From contig OZ241377.1 in the NCBI GenBank assembly GCA_965200615.1, forward strand, positions 3,906,001 to 3,970,000: 64,000 bases of DNA. Direction: 5' to 3'. The translations under genes and the position numbers were made by a program. Position 1 is the first letter of the stretch. Every line of letters begins with the position of its first letter. Positions 54,742 through 63,878 of this stretch are shown here, one piece after another. A model generated the notes under the pieces. The model did not search any database. It was not told the DNA's origin and saw nothing but the letters and a program-made list of their open reading frames with translations. Source of the DNA: Bin5 sp965200615. GTDB taxonomy: Bacteria > Chloroflexota > Anaerolineae > Caldilineales > Caldilineaceae.

Positions 54742-55743
54742 TTATCGTCTCTTTCGATTACGCCGATTCCGACGGCGCTGAGGCGTCCTCTTTCGTACGA
54801 CCTCCGTTGCTTCCGCAGCCGGTGTCACGGTCGATCCGCCGTCCGACGTTGCCACGCCGGCTGTGGCCGGCAGGGCCTGGGGCGCGGCAGGCGCAATCGC
54901 GTTGTTCACACCGCTCAGGTAGTTTGCGGCGTAGGTCTGGCCCAATTGCAGCAAGTTGCTGGTTACCCAATACAGCGAAAGTCCTGCCGGCACCTGCAAC
55001 GTAAAGAAGCCAAACATAAGGGTCATGATCGTGGTCATCTGCTTCATCATTCCTGCCTGGCCTTCACTGCCCGTAGGCGTGGTCGCCGTCGTCATGCGCT
55101 GCATGTAGACCTGGCTGATCATGAGCAGGGCCGGCAGTACCAGGTATGCCAGCAAGAGCAGGTACTCACCATTATTGAATTTCTCGGGGATCCAGGCAAG
55201 GCCGCGCGTGAATTCAGGAAAGCCCAGGTCAGGAATCCAGAAAAAACGGGCATCCGTCAAGGACGGACCCAACGCAACCAGGGCCGAATACAGCCCAAAC
55301 AGGACCGGCATCTGTACAACCATCGGCAGGCAGCCGCTAAGCGGATTGACCCCTGCCTCCCGATACAACTTCATCTGTTCCTGCGCCATCTTGTCCTTGT
55401 TTTTGCCGAATTTTTTCTGTAGCTCCTGCAGTCTAGGCTGAAGACTCTTCTGAGCCTGCATGCTCTTTATCTGGATCATCGTCAACGGGAACGTGATCAG
55501 TTTAATGATGATCGTAAACAGAATGATGGCAAACCCCCAACTGTAGGGTATGTCCCAATTCACCAGACTCGCGTTCAGCCAGATGAGAGACTTGGCCAGG
55601 GGAAAAACAATCAATACCTGCCACCACCCTTCTGCCTCGGCAGTGTTCCAATCCACCACACCTTCGCGGGGGACCCCACAACCGCCAAGCAGAAGCGCCG
55701 CCGATACCAGGATCAACAGCCAGAGAATCCTTCTGCGAATCAC
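54742..55743 (-). CDS. yidC: membrane protein insertase YidC
   Basis: GTG 55743 follows AGGAG at eight bases; an ATG ten codons earlier is unlikely. The 333-residue protein has a lipoprotein-type leader (ILWLLILVSAALLLGGCG) and then the YidC/Oxa1 core of about five helices with WGFAIILFTIIIKLITFPL and FKNNG-type loops replaced here by FNNGEYLLLL. This is the single-domain Gram-positive type. The C-terminus is basic (RKRTPQRRRNRRNRKRR), as expected for ribosome contact. It inserts membrane proteins with SecYEG. Confidence 0.95.
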   Translation of the reverse strand: MIRRRILWLLILVSAALLLGGCGVPREGVVDWNTAEAEGWWQVLIVFPLAKSLIWLNASLVNWDIPYSWGFAIILFTIIIKLITFPLTMIQIKSMQAQKSLQPRLQELQKKFGKNKDKMAQEQMKLYREAGVNPLSGCLPMVVQMPVLFGLYSALVALGPSLTDARFFWIPDLGFPEFTRGLAWIPEKFNNGEYLLLLAYLVLPALLMISQVYMQRMTTATTPTGSEGQAGMMKQMTTIMTLMFGFFTLQVPAGLSLYWVTSNLLQLGQTYAANYLSGVNNAIAPAAPQALPATAGVATSDGGSTVTPAAEATEVVRKRTPQRRRNRRNRKRR

Positions 55744-55986
55744 AGTTTTTCTCCTAATCGCCGCGCCAAACATTGGCGCCGGCAGGGCCGGTTTACGTCA
55801 CGGCTGACACAGCCTGGGGCGCTGTTCGACTTCGACCAGACAGACCGTCTCACCTTCCAGACGGCCCCGGCATCCACAGAACTGCCGCCATCCTGAGTCC
55901 TGGTCGGGTGAATCGCAGTCCGGCAAACTGCCCCTCACCGCTGGCCGATTCCTACTCCAGAGGGAACGCAAGAGATCAGCAGCTCC

Positions 55987-56196
55987 TCAAGGAACCGGGT
56001 CGAATCCACCTGGATGCCATGGATGGCACCGGCATATGCGCCGCAATCCCATCCACCCGCCCTGGGCCGCCCCGTATCGTTCCACCGCCTCGTATGTGTA
56101 CTGGGAGCAGGTCGGGTAGAAGCGGCAATTGCTCCCCATAAGCGGCGAAATGCTCCTCTGATAGAGTCTTATCAAGAGTAACAGGACGGCGCGCAC
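55987..56196 (-). CDS. yidD: membrane protein insertion efficiency factor YidD
   Basis: The 69-residue protein has the family signature LYQRSISPLMGSNCRFYPTC and SQYTYEAVERYG, with conserved cysteines, and GLRRICRCHPWHPGGFDPVP. The start is GTG 56196. YidD lies between rnpA and yidC as in many bacteria; here 243 bases separate it from yidC, with nothing recognisable between. Confidence 0.95.
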   Translation of the reverse strand: MRAVLLLLIRLYQRSISPLMGSNCRFYPTCSQYTYEAVERYGAAQGGWMGLRRICRCHPWHPGGFDPVP

Positions 56197-56208
56197 GGCA
56201 TGCCTCTC

Positions 56209-56574
56209 TCAGGCTCGGCCCTCGTTCCGGCCCACATCGGTGACGAACAGAGCTGCCCGGACAAAAAGGCGTGCAAGGGCAGCGTCGATCTGACCGTACG
56301 TTGTCTTCCGAATCGGAGACCGGGCTATTACAACGCAGTCCCATCCTGGCTGAATCTGACTCATGCGCAGTCGAACCGATTCACGCATCCGCCTCTTTAC
56401 ACGGTTCCGTACAACCGCATTGCCAATACGGCGGCTCACAGAAAAACCGAAGCGGCTGTAGGGAAGGCGATTCTCCAAAATGCACAAGACGGCAAGGCGG
56501 TTGCTATACGTCTGTCCCGTCCGGCGGATCTCCTGGAACCGGCTGTTGTCCCGTACTCGATAGCGTCGTTTCAA
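56209..56574 (-). CDS. rnpA: ribonuclease P protein component
   Basis: The 121-residue basic protein has the RnpA motif FGFSVSRRIGNAVVRNRVKRRMRE, which binds the RNase P RNA. RnpA helps to trim the 5' leader of tRNA precursors. It follows rpmH at 170 bases and precedes yidD by 12 bases, on the same strand. Confidence 0.95.
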   Translation of the reverse strand: MKRRYRVRDNSRFQEIRRTGQTYSNRLAVLCILENRLPYSRFGFSVSRRIGNAVVRNRVKRRMRESVRLRMSQIQPGWDCVVIARSPIRKTTYGQIDAALARLFVRAALFVTDVGRNEGRA

Positions 56575-56744
56575 GCCGCTGCGCTTCCAAAAGATTCAGT
56601 AAGATCTCAAGTGCAGTGGGTTGGCAAGGCCAGGAGAGCCATGGTGTCTTGCTCCTCACTCAGCCTTCCCCCTCTCCCGTACCCGCCCGCAGCCGTACCG
56701 GCTGTGCTGGGCTTACGCCCCCCGTCATTTCCGAGGTCGTCCAA

Positions 56745-56909
56745 CTAGAATGTTCGTTTGCGAGTTGAAAGCTGGACAGTCAGTTCGGTCCGCTGCTTCA
56801 GCCGGCGCCGCTTCAAAACATTGCGTCCGCCGGGTTTGCTCATGCGTTTTCGAAAGCCGTGTGTCCGCAGCCGCTTGCGAACCTTTGGTTGCCAGGTCCG
56901 TTTGGGCAT
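56745..56909 (-). CDS. rpmH: 50S ribosomal protein L34
   Basis: A 54-residue frame starting MPKRTWQPKVRKRLRTHGFR contains the invariant L34 pattern KRTWQP, RKRLRTHGFRKRM and RNVLKRRR. ATG 56909 is preceded by AAGGAG with eight bases of spacing. The C-terminal tail TELTVQLSTRKRTF is slightly longer than in typical L34. It heads the rpmH-rnpA-yidD-yidC-khpB block. Confidence 0.96.
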   Translation of the reverse strand: MPKRTWQPKVRKRLRTHGFRKRMSKPGGRNVLKRRRLKQRTELTVQLSTRKRTF

Positions 56910-56957
56910 ATCCCTACTCCTTCAAAAGTAACAATTCAGAATAACTACCAATAGTCA

Positions 56958-56987
56958 ATTATACGCGGCATCGACTGCCAGTGTCAA
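56958..56987 (-). promoter_or_regulatory. rpmH promoter
   Basis: On the minus strand TTGACA (56982-56987) is followed after 18 bases by TATAAT (56958-56963), about 50 bases before the rpmH start. Both hexamers are perfect, fitting a ribosomal protein gene. Confidence 0.85.
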
Positions 56988-57092
56988 ATCTTCCGCCATT
57001 TTCGATACTCCGCGATTCCCAGTTCATACATTCCTCCAAAGAACCGCCTCTGAATTAGAAAGCAGGCTTTTTCGCTCAATTATGCCGTATGA

Positions 57093-57132
57093 TATAGTAC
57101 TATACAGCCGCCGGTTCCCCATCGGGCGGCTG
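57093..57132. promoter_or_regulatory. 12-base palindrome next to a GC stem-loop upstream of the membrane-protein gene
   Basis: TATAGTACTATA (57093-57104) is a perfect palindrome. It directly precedes an 8-base-pair stem CAGCCGCC / GGCGGCTG (57105-57112 and 57125-57132). The palindrome overlaps a possible -10 TATGAT (57088-57093), so it may be an operator for the gene at 57196. Confidence 0.4.
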
Positions 57133-57195
57133 AGCTTCCGTCAACCCGGTGCCGCCTCCGGGCATTTGGCGTTGCAAAATGAACTGTAGAGTATC

Positions 57196-58611
57196 TTGAA
57201 CTCTGAATCAGAAAACGCCCCCCGAACTTCGGCCTACAGCGAAAGACAGTCCGAAGAAAATCAGGCGGCCACTGGACCGAAAGTTTCGTCACGGGATGAA
57301 CTGTCCTCTCTGCAAATGCTGGAGGAGTCGGCGGCACAGCTCGCCGCGTTGCGTCAACGCGCCGAATTTCTTCTTGAGAAGATGTCAGCGGGACCCGGCG
57401 CCGCCCCCTCCAGCGAATCCTCGGATGGAGCCACTCAGATCCCCGCAAGACCGGCGGAGGACCAGCCGCGACCTGTCTCAGGTTTCGACCGGAACGATGT
57501 GTCCGAACCAGACACGCTGACCCAATCAGAACCAGATCAGAATAGTTCTGCTGTTCCCGATACTTCAGCCACAAGTTCGGGCAAGGTCGAACACGGGGAT
57601 CGGGAACCGGAACTGTCTCGTCGCTCCCAATCATCGTCTCAACAAGATAACCCGTCCAACCCCGATACGGCTCCCCGGTCCGAAAGTCTCAGCCAGCCTC
57701 TCCGAGTCATCGACCAGCCCGTCGAGAATGACCTGCACGATAACCGGCCGGGCCTTGATCCGTCGCCCCAGCCTGCGCATCAGCAGCAGCAGTTTCCCAT
57801 TCAGAATTATCAGCCGCAGTCTGATTCTCTTCTGGACAGTCCCATCACCGTTGCGCCGCCACCAGACCGATTCAAGTTCGAGGTCGCGCCCGAATCACCG
57901 TCTGCCGACGCTCAGTTGATCGAGGAAGAAATCCTCTTTCTCTATGAGGCAATCGACCGGTTCCGGGAAACGCGGCGCGAAAACACGGGTCATGCCCTGT
58001 CGTTATTGCGAGAGGCCAGAGAGATCATCTCAAGCCAGCCCAATCGCATGGAAAGGGCGCAGTACAATATTCAGCAGGCAAGACAGATAATCGAACGCTC
58101 CAGGATCACCCGCAGGCGCTCACGCGGCATTGCGCTCCGCACGTTCAGCTTGCTCATCCTTTGGCTGGCCGGTCTGGGGGGTCTTGGCGCCGCCCTCTAT
58201 CTCTATCCGCTTGATGTAAACGAAATTATCGAAACAGTGTCTTCGAGTACGGGATGGAACACATCCCACTACTATCCCCTGCTGTGGACCGTTGCCACCG
58301 GCGGGATTGGCGGCTGGCTGGGCACCGTTTCATTCCTCTTCGAACGCATGCGAGCGCATGAAGAGTTTGACCGCCAGTACATCCTGCGATCATTGATACA
58401 GCCGCTCATGGGCGTGATCTTAGGGCTGATCGTATACTGGCTTTTGGCGGCCCTCTTCAACGGCCTGAACAGCTCGATAATCGTTCACCCGGTGACCACC
58501 TACTTGCCCGCGGCCGCGGCCCTTCCCATCGGCATATGGCAAGTGTACGTTTACGCCGCTATCTTCCGCATCACCAGCCTGGTGACCTTCCAACGCCGCC
58601 GTCGTTGGTAG
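57196..58611 (+). CDS. unknown membrane protein with disordered N-terminal half
   Basis: A TTG start gives 471 residues; the true start could lie downstream. Residues 1 to about 230 are rich in S, P, Q, D and E and likely disordered. About residues 240-300 form a helical bundle or coiled coil (LLREAREIISSQPNRMERAQ). Four hydrophobic segments follow: TFSLLILWLAGLGGLGAAL, LLWTVATGGIGGWLGTVSF, LIQPLMGVILGLIVYWLLA and YLPAAAALPIGIWQVYVYAA. No known family. It lies between rpmH (divergent) and priA. Confidence 0.65.
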   Translation: MNSESENAPRTSAYSERQSEENQAATGPKVSSRDELSSLQMLEESAAQLAALRQRAEFLLEKMSAGPGAAPSSESSDGATQIPARPAEDQPRPVSGFDRNDVSEPDTLTQSEPDQNSSAVPDTSATSSGKVEHGDREPELSRRSQSSSQQDNPSNPDTAPRSESLSQPLRVIDQPVENDLHDNRPGLDPSPQPAHQQQQFPIQNYQPQSDSLLDSPITVAPPPDRFKFEVAPESPSADAQLIEEEILFLYEAIDRFRETRRENTGHALSLLREAREIISSQPNRMERAQYNIQQARQIIERSRITRRRSRGIALRTFSLLILWLAGLGGLGAALYLYPLDVNEIIETVSSSTGWNTSHYYPLLWTVATGGIGGWLGTVSFLFERMRAHEEFDRQYILRSLIQPLMGVILGLIVYWLLAALFNGLNSSIIVHPVTTYLPAAAALPIGIWQVYVYAAIFRITSLVTFQRRRRW

Positions 58612-58793
58612 CCTTCAGTAGCAGGACCACCACAACCTCGCGCACCTGTCGCCCTGCAGTGGCGCAGACCCATTCCACGCCCAACTCCCGATTCGGCTAA
58701 GGTATCTCGCCCTTGGCGGCCTACCGGCATTTGCGCTACAATCTCCTTGAAGTGTAACGAACATATGAGCCACAAGTCCCGGAGGACTATCCA

Positions 58794-61508
58794 GTGCCAG
58801 GCGGAAAGTCACTGGTGGAAGTAGTCATATTTCTCCCGATTCGCCGCTCTTTCAGGCGGGAGGAACTGCCGCCGCCCGAGGATGAGCTCGGCGGCACCGA
58901 AGAAGGCGGAACACTGAATCACTCACCCCGTCAATTGAGGCCGGAATCCGTTCACCAGCGCACTGGGGGCGCAGCTCGATTTCAGACCTTCCACTATCAC
59001 CTGCCTCCCGATCTCAGAGGGGAAGTCGAGCCCGGGCACCTGGTGTGGGTCCCCTTTGGCGCGCAGAAACTGCAGGGAATCGTAGTTAGGTCCGCACAGT
59101 CCTCTCCCGTCGAGACAAAAGCCATCGACCGCCTAGCCCGGCCGCAGCCCGTGTTGACCCCGGTCCAGCTGGACATTGCCTTCTGGATCGCCGACTACTA
59201 CGTCGCGCCTATCTCCGAAGCCGTAAAGCTCTTCCTGACCCCCGGCCTCCTCAGCAAGGGCGGGGAGCCTCCCAAAGTCCGCGTCAAACGGGAAGAACAG
59301 ATAGAGCTTCTCATCGAACCCGCAACCATCCGTGAACGTCTTCTTGGACTCGAACACAGCAGCAAGCAGGCACAGGTCCTCGCTGAATTCCTGACCGATC
59401 CCTCCCGCGCGAGGTCACTCAAGGAACTAAGGACCGCCTGCAATCTATCTTCGATAGCGCCCATTTCAGCCTTGCAGGAAAAAGGGCTGGTCCGTCTGGT
59501 GAACGAAGAAGCAATGTTGGCCCAGCCCCCCGGAGCCGCCGAAGAGGCCATTTTGCAAATGAAAGGCGCGTCAAAATACGAGGCCATTCTGCAGGCCCTC
59601 GCCCAATCCGACGCGCCGATGTGGAAGACCGAGATCTATGCTGAAGTCGACGCCAATCTGGCCGTCCTCCGAAGACTGCAGGACGCCGGACTGATCCGGC
59701 TCGAACAGAAAGTGCGCTACCGGGATCCACTCGGCGGACGCATTTACCCAAGGAGCATCCCCCCAAAACTGACAGATCAGCAGCAATACGTTTGGGACGA
59801 GATCAGTACAAGCTGCTTTCCAAGAGTTGCTACTGAATCGAATGGCGCCATCCCAGAAAATGGCAGTCCTGCAGACGCTGCGATTCGAGGCAAGTGTTTT
59901 CTCCTCCATGGAGCAACCGGCAGCGGCAAGACCGAGGTCTACCTGAAGGCCATGGCCGAAACACTGGCCCGCAATCGCCAAGCCATCGTCCTTGTTCCGG
60001 AAATCGCCCTCACCCCCCAGACCGTCTCCCGTTTCGCTGGCCGCTTCCCCGACCGGGTCTCCGTTATCCACTCCGGATTAAGCGCCAACCAGCGCTATGA
60101 CGTCTGGCGCAGGGCACGCGAAGGCAAGATCGATGTGATCGTGGGCGCCCGCAGCGCGCTCTTCTCTCCTCTTCCCCGACTGGGCCTGATCATCGTCGAT
60201 GAAGAACACGAGTCAACATACAAGCAGGACACCGACGAATGGGGGAGTTTTACCGTCTTCTACGACGCTCGCACCGTCGCAACCCAGCTGGCTGCCGCAA
60301 CAGGCAGCGCCCTGATCTTCGGAACAGCCACCCCTTCCCTGGACTCTTACCATGCAGCGCAAAGCGGCAGGCTGAAGCTCCTTGAAATGCCCGACAGAGT
60401 AATGGGGCACGGTGAACTAGAGGGCGAACGTCCGAACGAGAAGGTCGAGACGTCAACAGCTCCCCTGTACACAGCCCTCCCTCCCGTCGAAATCGTCGAT
60501 ATGCGCAATGAGTTGCGTGTCGGTAACCGCAGCATCTTCAGCCGCAGTCTTCAGTCCGAACTCCACGCCGTTCTCGACGCCGGCGAACAGGCCATCCTCT
60601 TCCTCAATCGCCGCGGCACCCACTCCTTCGTCATGTGCCGCGACTGCGGCTTCGTCGCCGAATGTCCCCGCTGCGAGACCCCCCTTACCTTCCACGAACG
60701 CGCCGCCCAGCTAATATGCCACCGCTGCAATGCTCGCGAGCCGATCCCCGACAGCTGCCCGGCCTGCCGCAGTCACCGCATCCGCTTTTTCGGTACCGGC
60801 ACGCAGCGCATCGAAGAGCTCGTAGGCCAGATCGCTCCCCGCGCCCGCCTGCTGCGCTGGGACCGCGACACAACCGGCCGCAAAGGCAGCCACGAACAGA
60901 TTCTCGATCATTTCGCCAGTCACGAGGCCGACGTCCTCATCGGCACACAGATGATCGCCAAGGGACTCGACTTGCCGCTCGTCACTCTGGTCGGCGTCGT
61001 CGCCGCCGACGTCGGCCTCTATCTGCCAGACTTCCGCGGCCCGGAACGCACTTTCCAACTCTTGACCCAGGTTGCCGGCCGCGCCGGCCGCAGCCGCAGA
61101 GGCGGGCGCGTCATATTCCAGAGCTACACGCCCCAACATTACGCGCTCCAGGCGGCCGCCGGACACGACTACCACGCCTTCTACCAAAGGGAAATGGAGT
61201 TCCGACGCGAGCAGGATTACCCTCCTGTCAGCAGGCTTGCACGTCTCATTTTCTGGGACAAAAAGCTGGAAAAAGTGGTGGAGCAGTCCGACCGGATGAT
61301 GAGAAACCTGCAGATGCGTGCTGAGGAGATCGGCATCTGGGGGGAAGGAATCGATCTGCTGGGCCCCACCCCGGCGCCCTATGCCCGCTTTCGCAACTAC
61401 TTCCGCTGGCAGATAATTGTACGCGCGACCGACCCCTCCGCTTTTCTGCACGGCATCGACATCCCCTTCGGCTGGCGTATCGACATCGACCCGGTTTCAA
61501 TGATGTGA
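58794..61508 (+). CDS. priA: primosomal helicase PriA
   Basis: PriA restarts stalled replication forks. The helicase part has P-loop LLHGATGSGKTEVYLKAM, Walker B IIVDEEHESTYKQD, the paired-zinc region (CRDCGF, CPRC, CHRC, CPAC) and AGRAGRSRRGG. The N-terminal 3'-DNA-binding domain is visible near residues 60-150. At 904 residues it is about 170 longer than usual: an N-terminal lead of roughly 60 residues, two stretches of low conservation before the P-loop, and an acidic insert GELEGERPNEKVETSTAPLY. GTG 58794 is taken as start; a later one is possible. Confidence 0.93.
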   Translation: MPGGKSLVEVVIFLPIRRSFRREELPPPEDELGGTEEGGTLNHSPRQLRPESVHQRTGGAARFQTFHYHLPPDLRGEVEPGHLVWVPFGAQKLQGIVVRSAQSSPVETKAIDRLARPQPVLTPVQLDIAFWIADYYVAPISEAVKLFLTPGLLSKGGEPPKVRVKREEQIELLIEPATIRERLLGLEHSSKQAQVLAEFLTDPSRARSLKELRTACNLSSIAPISALQEKGLVRLVNEEAMLAQPPGAAEEAILQMKGASKYEAILQALAQSDAPMWKTEIYAEVDANLAVLRRLQDAGLIRLEQKVRYRDPLGGRIYPRSIPPKLTDQQQYVWDEISTSCFPRVATESNGAIPENGSPADAAIRGKCFLLHGATGSGKTEVYLKAMAETLARNRQAIVLVPEIALTPQTVSRFAGRFPDRVSVIHSGLSANQRYDVWRRAREGKIDVIVGARSALFSPLPRLGLIIVDEEHESTYKQDTDEWGSFTVFYDARTVATQLAAATGSALIFGTATPSLDSYHAAQSGRLKLLEMPDRVMGHGELEGERPNEKVETSTAPLYTALPPVEIVDMRNELRVGNRSIFSRSLQSELHAVLDAGEQAILFLNRRGTHSFVMCRDCGFVAECPRCETPLTFHERAAQLICHRCNAREPIPDSCPACRSHRIRFFGTGTQRIEELVGQIAPRARLLRWDRDTTGRKGSHEQILDHFASHEADVLIGTQMIAKGLDLPLVTLVGVVAADVGLYLPDFRGPERTFQLLTQVAGRAGRSRRGGRVIFQSYTPQHYALQAAAGHDYHAFYQREMEFRREQDYPPVSRLARLIFWDKKLEKVVEQSDRMMRNLQMRAEEIGIWGEGIDLLGPTPAPYARFRNYFRWQIIVRATDPSAFLHGIDIPFGWRIDIDPVSMM

Positions 61509-61541
61509 TTGAGGATGTAAATCGTGGGGAAAAGAGAGACT

Positions 61542-62741
61542 CTAAAGATCTGTCATCAGCCTTCGATAGTTCCGGCCCGGTGCAATCTTGCCCAACACAC
61601 GCACCCCACTCGCACCGGTACTCTCCGGCACATTGCCTCCCTCACCCTGCACCGTCAGCCAGGCCAGCAGAGCAAAACCAAGCGCCTCTTTCGAGTCCTC
61701 GTCACCGGGAACGCCCGCCACTTCCGCGTACCGCACCAGCGAGACCTGACGCCCGCACCTCCGCGCCACTTGCGCCCCGATCCGCTCCATCAGCACGGGG
61801 TTGCGAGCGCCTCCACCGCAAACGACCACTTCCATCACAGGCAACGGCGCGAAGCGGCGGTAGCTTTCGGCAATGGACGCCGCCGTCAACTCAGTAACCG
61901 CGGCGGCAAAATCGGCCATCGACAGCCCAGCTTCCGCCGCCTCCAGACAATAGTTCCCGGCCAGCGCACTGCTGAACAACTCCCGCCCGGTCGACTTGGG
62001 AGGGGGCTGTTGAAAATAGGGATGTTCAAGCCAGCGTTCGACCAGCTTGTCATCGCAGCGCCCGCGGGCCGCCAGTTCGCCGTCCTTGTCAAACCGCAGG
62101 GCGCCGTCCGTAGCACGGGCCGCCACCCAGTCGATCAGCACGTTGCCCGGCCCGGTGTCAAAGGCCTGAATCGACGCATCCGAACCCTCAGGCGGCAGAA
62201 GCGTGACGTTGCCGATGCCGCCGATATTCTGAACCGCCCGACATCCACCCAGAGTTGCCGGGGGCCGCAGAAATAGCCTGTCAAAGATCGGAATAAGCGG
62301 AGCCCCCTGCCCTCCGGCCGCTACATCGGCTACGCGAAAATCGGCAACAGTTGTGATCCCGGTCCTCTCCGCGATGACCGCCGCCTCCCCAATCTGAAGA
62401 GTTGACTGGACCGAGCCGTCTTCCTCTACTTCGTGCCAGACTGTCTGCCCGTGGGATCCGATAAGGTCGACCTCTTCAATGGCCCTCCCACTTGCTTTGG
62501 CTACGCGCAGGACAGCTACGGCGAACTGTTCCCCTAACAGGAATCCGGCCCGGCTCAAAGCGCGCGTTCCGCCCCGCCCAGCGATCAGTTTTCCGATTAT
62601 TTCCCGCTCTCGCACAGGCCAGGGAACAGTCTCGAACGCAAGCTGCCGCATCTGCGGACCGTCGGCAGATCCCGTTATCTCTGCCAGAACCGCGTCAATC
62701 CCGTCGGCAGAGGTCCCGCTCATCAGTCCAACAACTCTCAT
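61542..62741 (-). CDS. anmK: anhydro-N-acetylmuramic acid kinase
   Basis: The 399-residue protein starts VVGLMSGTSADGIDAVL, has GSHGQTVWH, the catalytic region GGQGAPLIPIFDR, and QNIGGIGNVTLLP with the final FDTGPGNVLIDW loop. AnmK recycles cell-wall anhydro-muramic acid to MurNAc 6-phosphate. The gene converges with priA. No murQ is in the window. Confidence 0.95.
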   Translation of the reverse strand: MRVVGLMSGTSADGIDAVLAEITGSADGPQMRQLAFETVPWPVREREIIGKLIAGRGGTRALSRAGFLLGEQFAVAVLRVAKASGRAIEEVDLIGSHGQTVWHEVEEDGSVQSTLQIGEAAVIAERTGITTVADFRVADVAAGGQGAPLIPIFDRLFLRPPATLGGCRAVQNIGGIGNVTLLPPEGSDASIQAFDTGPGNVLIDWVAARATDGALRFDKDGELAARGRCDDKLVERWLEHPYFQQPPPKSTGRELFSSALAGNYCLEAAEAGLSMADFAAAVTELTAASIAESYRRFAPLPVMEVVVCGGGARNPVLMERIGAQVARRCGRQVSLVRYAEVAGVPGDEDSKEALGFALLAWLTVQGEGGNVPESTGASGVRVLGKIAPGRNYRRLMTDL

Positions 62742-62798
62742 CTCGGCCGCTTTCCAACTGTTTCCAGGAATTGGGACTCGACAGTCGCGCAGTTCATT

Positions 62799-63878
62799 CT
62801 ACTTCCCGCTTTCCAGACTCAGGCCCAGATGCGCCCACTTACGATACGGCCGGAATCCGCACTTGGCATAGAAATCCAGGATGGTCGTCCAATCGATCAC
62901 GCAACCGTTTATCCCGCTGTTGTGGAGCCGCCTCAGTCCCGCATCCAACAGATAAAGCCCCAAGCCCTGCCCGCGCAGGCGCTCGCTGACCCCGATCGAC
63001 CCCAGCTGTGCCCACGGGCGCGCCAGCCCGTAGGGAAAGAAACGGTCGATCGGGCTGACCGAATCCTCGAAAGTGAGGCGGCAAGATCCACTTACACCTT
63101 CATCGGTCCACAACAGCATGTAGTCTGAGATCCGCCCGCCTTCCTCCAGGAATCTCTCCGCCTGCCAGAGCCACCGTCCCGGAAACTCTTTGGCCAGAAA
63201 ACCCAGCAGCTCCGCCTCCTGTCCGGGCTGACCCGGCCGCGCCGCCCCCGGCACATCACTCAGTGGAGGCGGTTGATAGTGGCTGAGTGAACGCGCTACG
63301 TCCCAAGACAGGGGTTCCTCGTCGCGCTCATACCCGCACGCCAGGAAAAACGCCTCAGCCCCCGACCCGGCCGGAGGACCAGGCACAAATGGACGAAGCC
63401 CGCCGCCGACACGAATCCGACCAGTTGACCGCGGCTCTGCCGGCTCTTCAGGCCCTGACCCGCCTCCGCCGGGCAGACGAGGGGAGCCGGCGCCTGGTAC
63501 GCTTTGCGAAGCCAGCCACGCTTCAGCCCATTCCAGCAGCGTCCTCCCGATGCCCCGCCTCTGAAACGCAGGCGCAACGGCAATTACCTCGATCCAGCCC
63601 GCGACATCCGTACGCATTGCAGGCGGCGCGCCGGGATACGCGCTGCACAACACGTATCCCACGGGACGGCCCTCCGCGAGAGCAAGTCGCCCCCCGCGCG
63701 CGACGCCCACATCCTCCGTACAGTTGTATTTCAGGAATCTCTCGGTAATGGGAAGTTCGTTGCCAGTGGACTCGTTCCAGAACTCCACAGCCCGCTGCAC
63801 ATGCCGGGGATCCTTCACATCAAACCCGAGCAACTCAACCGCAGCCCCTGCCGACATTTCACCCATCCTACCCGTCAT
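62799..63878 (-). CDS. double-domain GNAT acetyltransferase
   Basis: The 359-residue protein has two GNAT domains. The first has the acetyl-CoA loop IEVIAVAPAFQRRGIGRTLLEWA, the second LGSIGVSERLRGQGLGLYLLD followed by CVIDWTTILDFYAKCGFRPYRK. A glycine/proline-rich linker of about 35 residues joins them. The start overlaps the stop of the next upstream gene (ATGA); in-frame ATGs 12 and 21 bases further in are also possible. Substrate unknown. Confidence 0.88.
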   Translation of the reverse strand: MTGRMGEMSAGAAVELLGFDVKDPRHVQRAVEFWNESTGNELPITERFLKYNCTEDVGVARGGRLALAEGRPVGYVLCSAYPGAPPAMRTDVAGWIEVIAVAPAFQRRGIGRTLLEWAEAWLASQSVPGAGSPRLPGGGGSGPEEPAEPRSTGRIRVGGGLRPFVPGPPAGSGAEAFFLACGYERDEEPLSWDVARSLSHYQPPPLSDVPGAARPGQPGQEAELLGFLAKEFPGRWLWQAERFLEEGGRISDYMLLWTDEGVSGSCRLTFEDSVSPIDRFFPYGLARPWAQLGSIGVSERLRGQGLGLYLLDAGLRRLHNSGINGCVIDWTTILDFYAKCGFRPYRKWAHLGLSLESGK

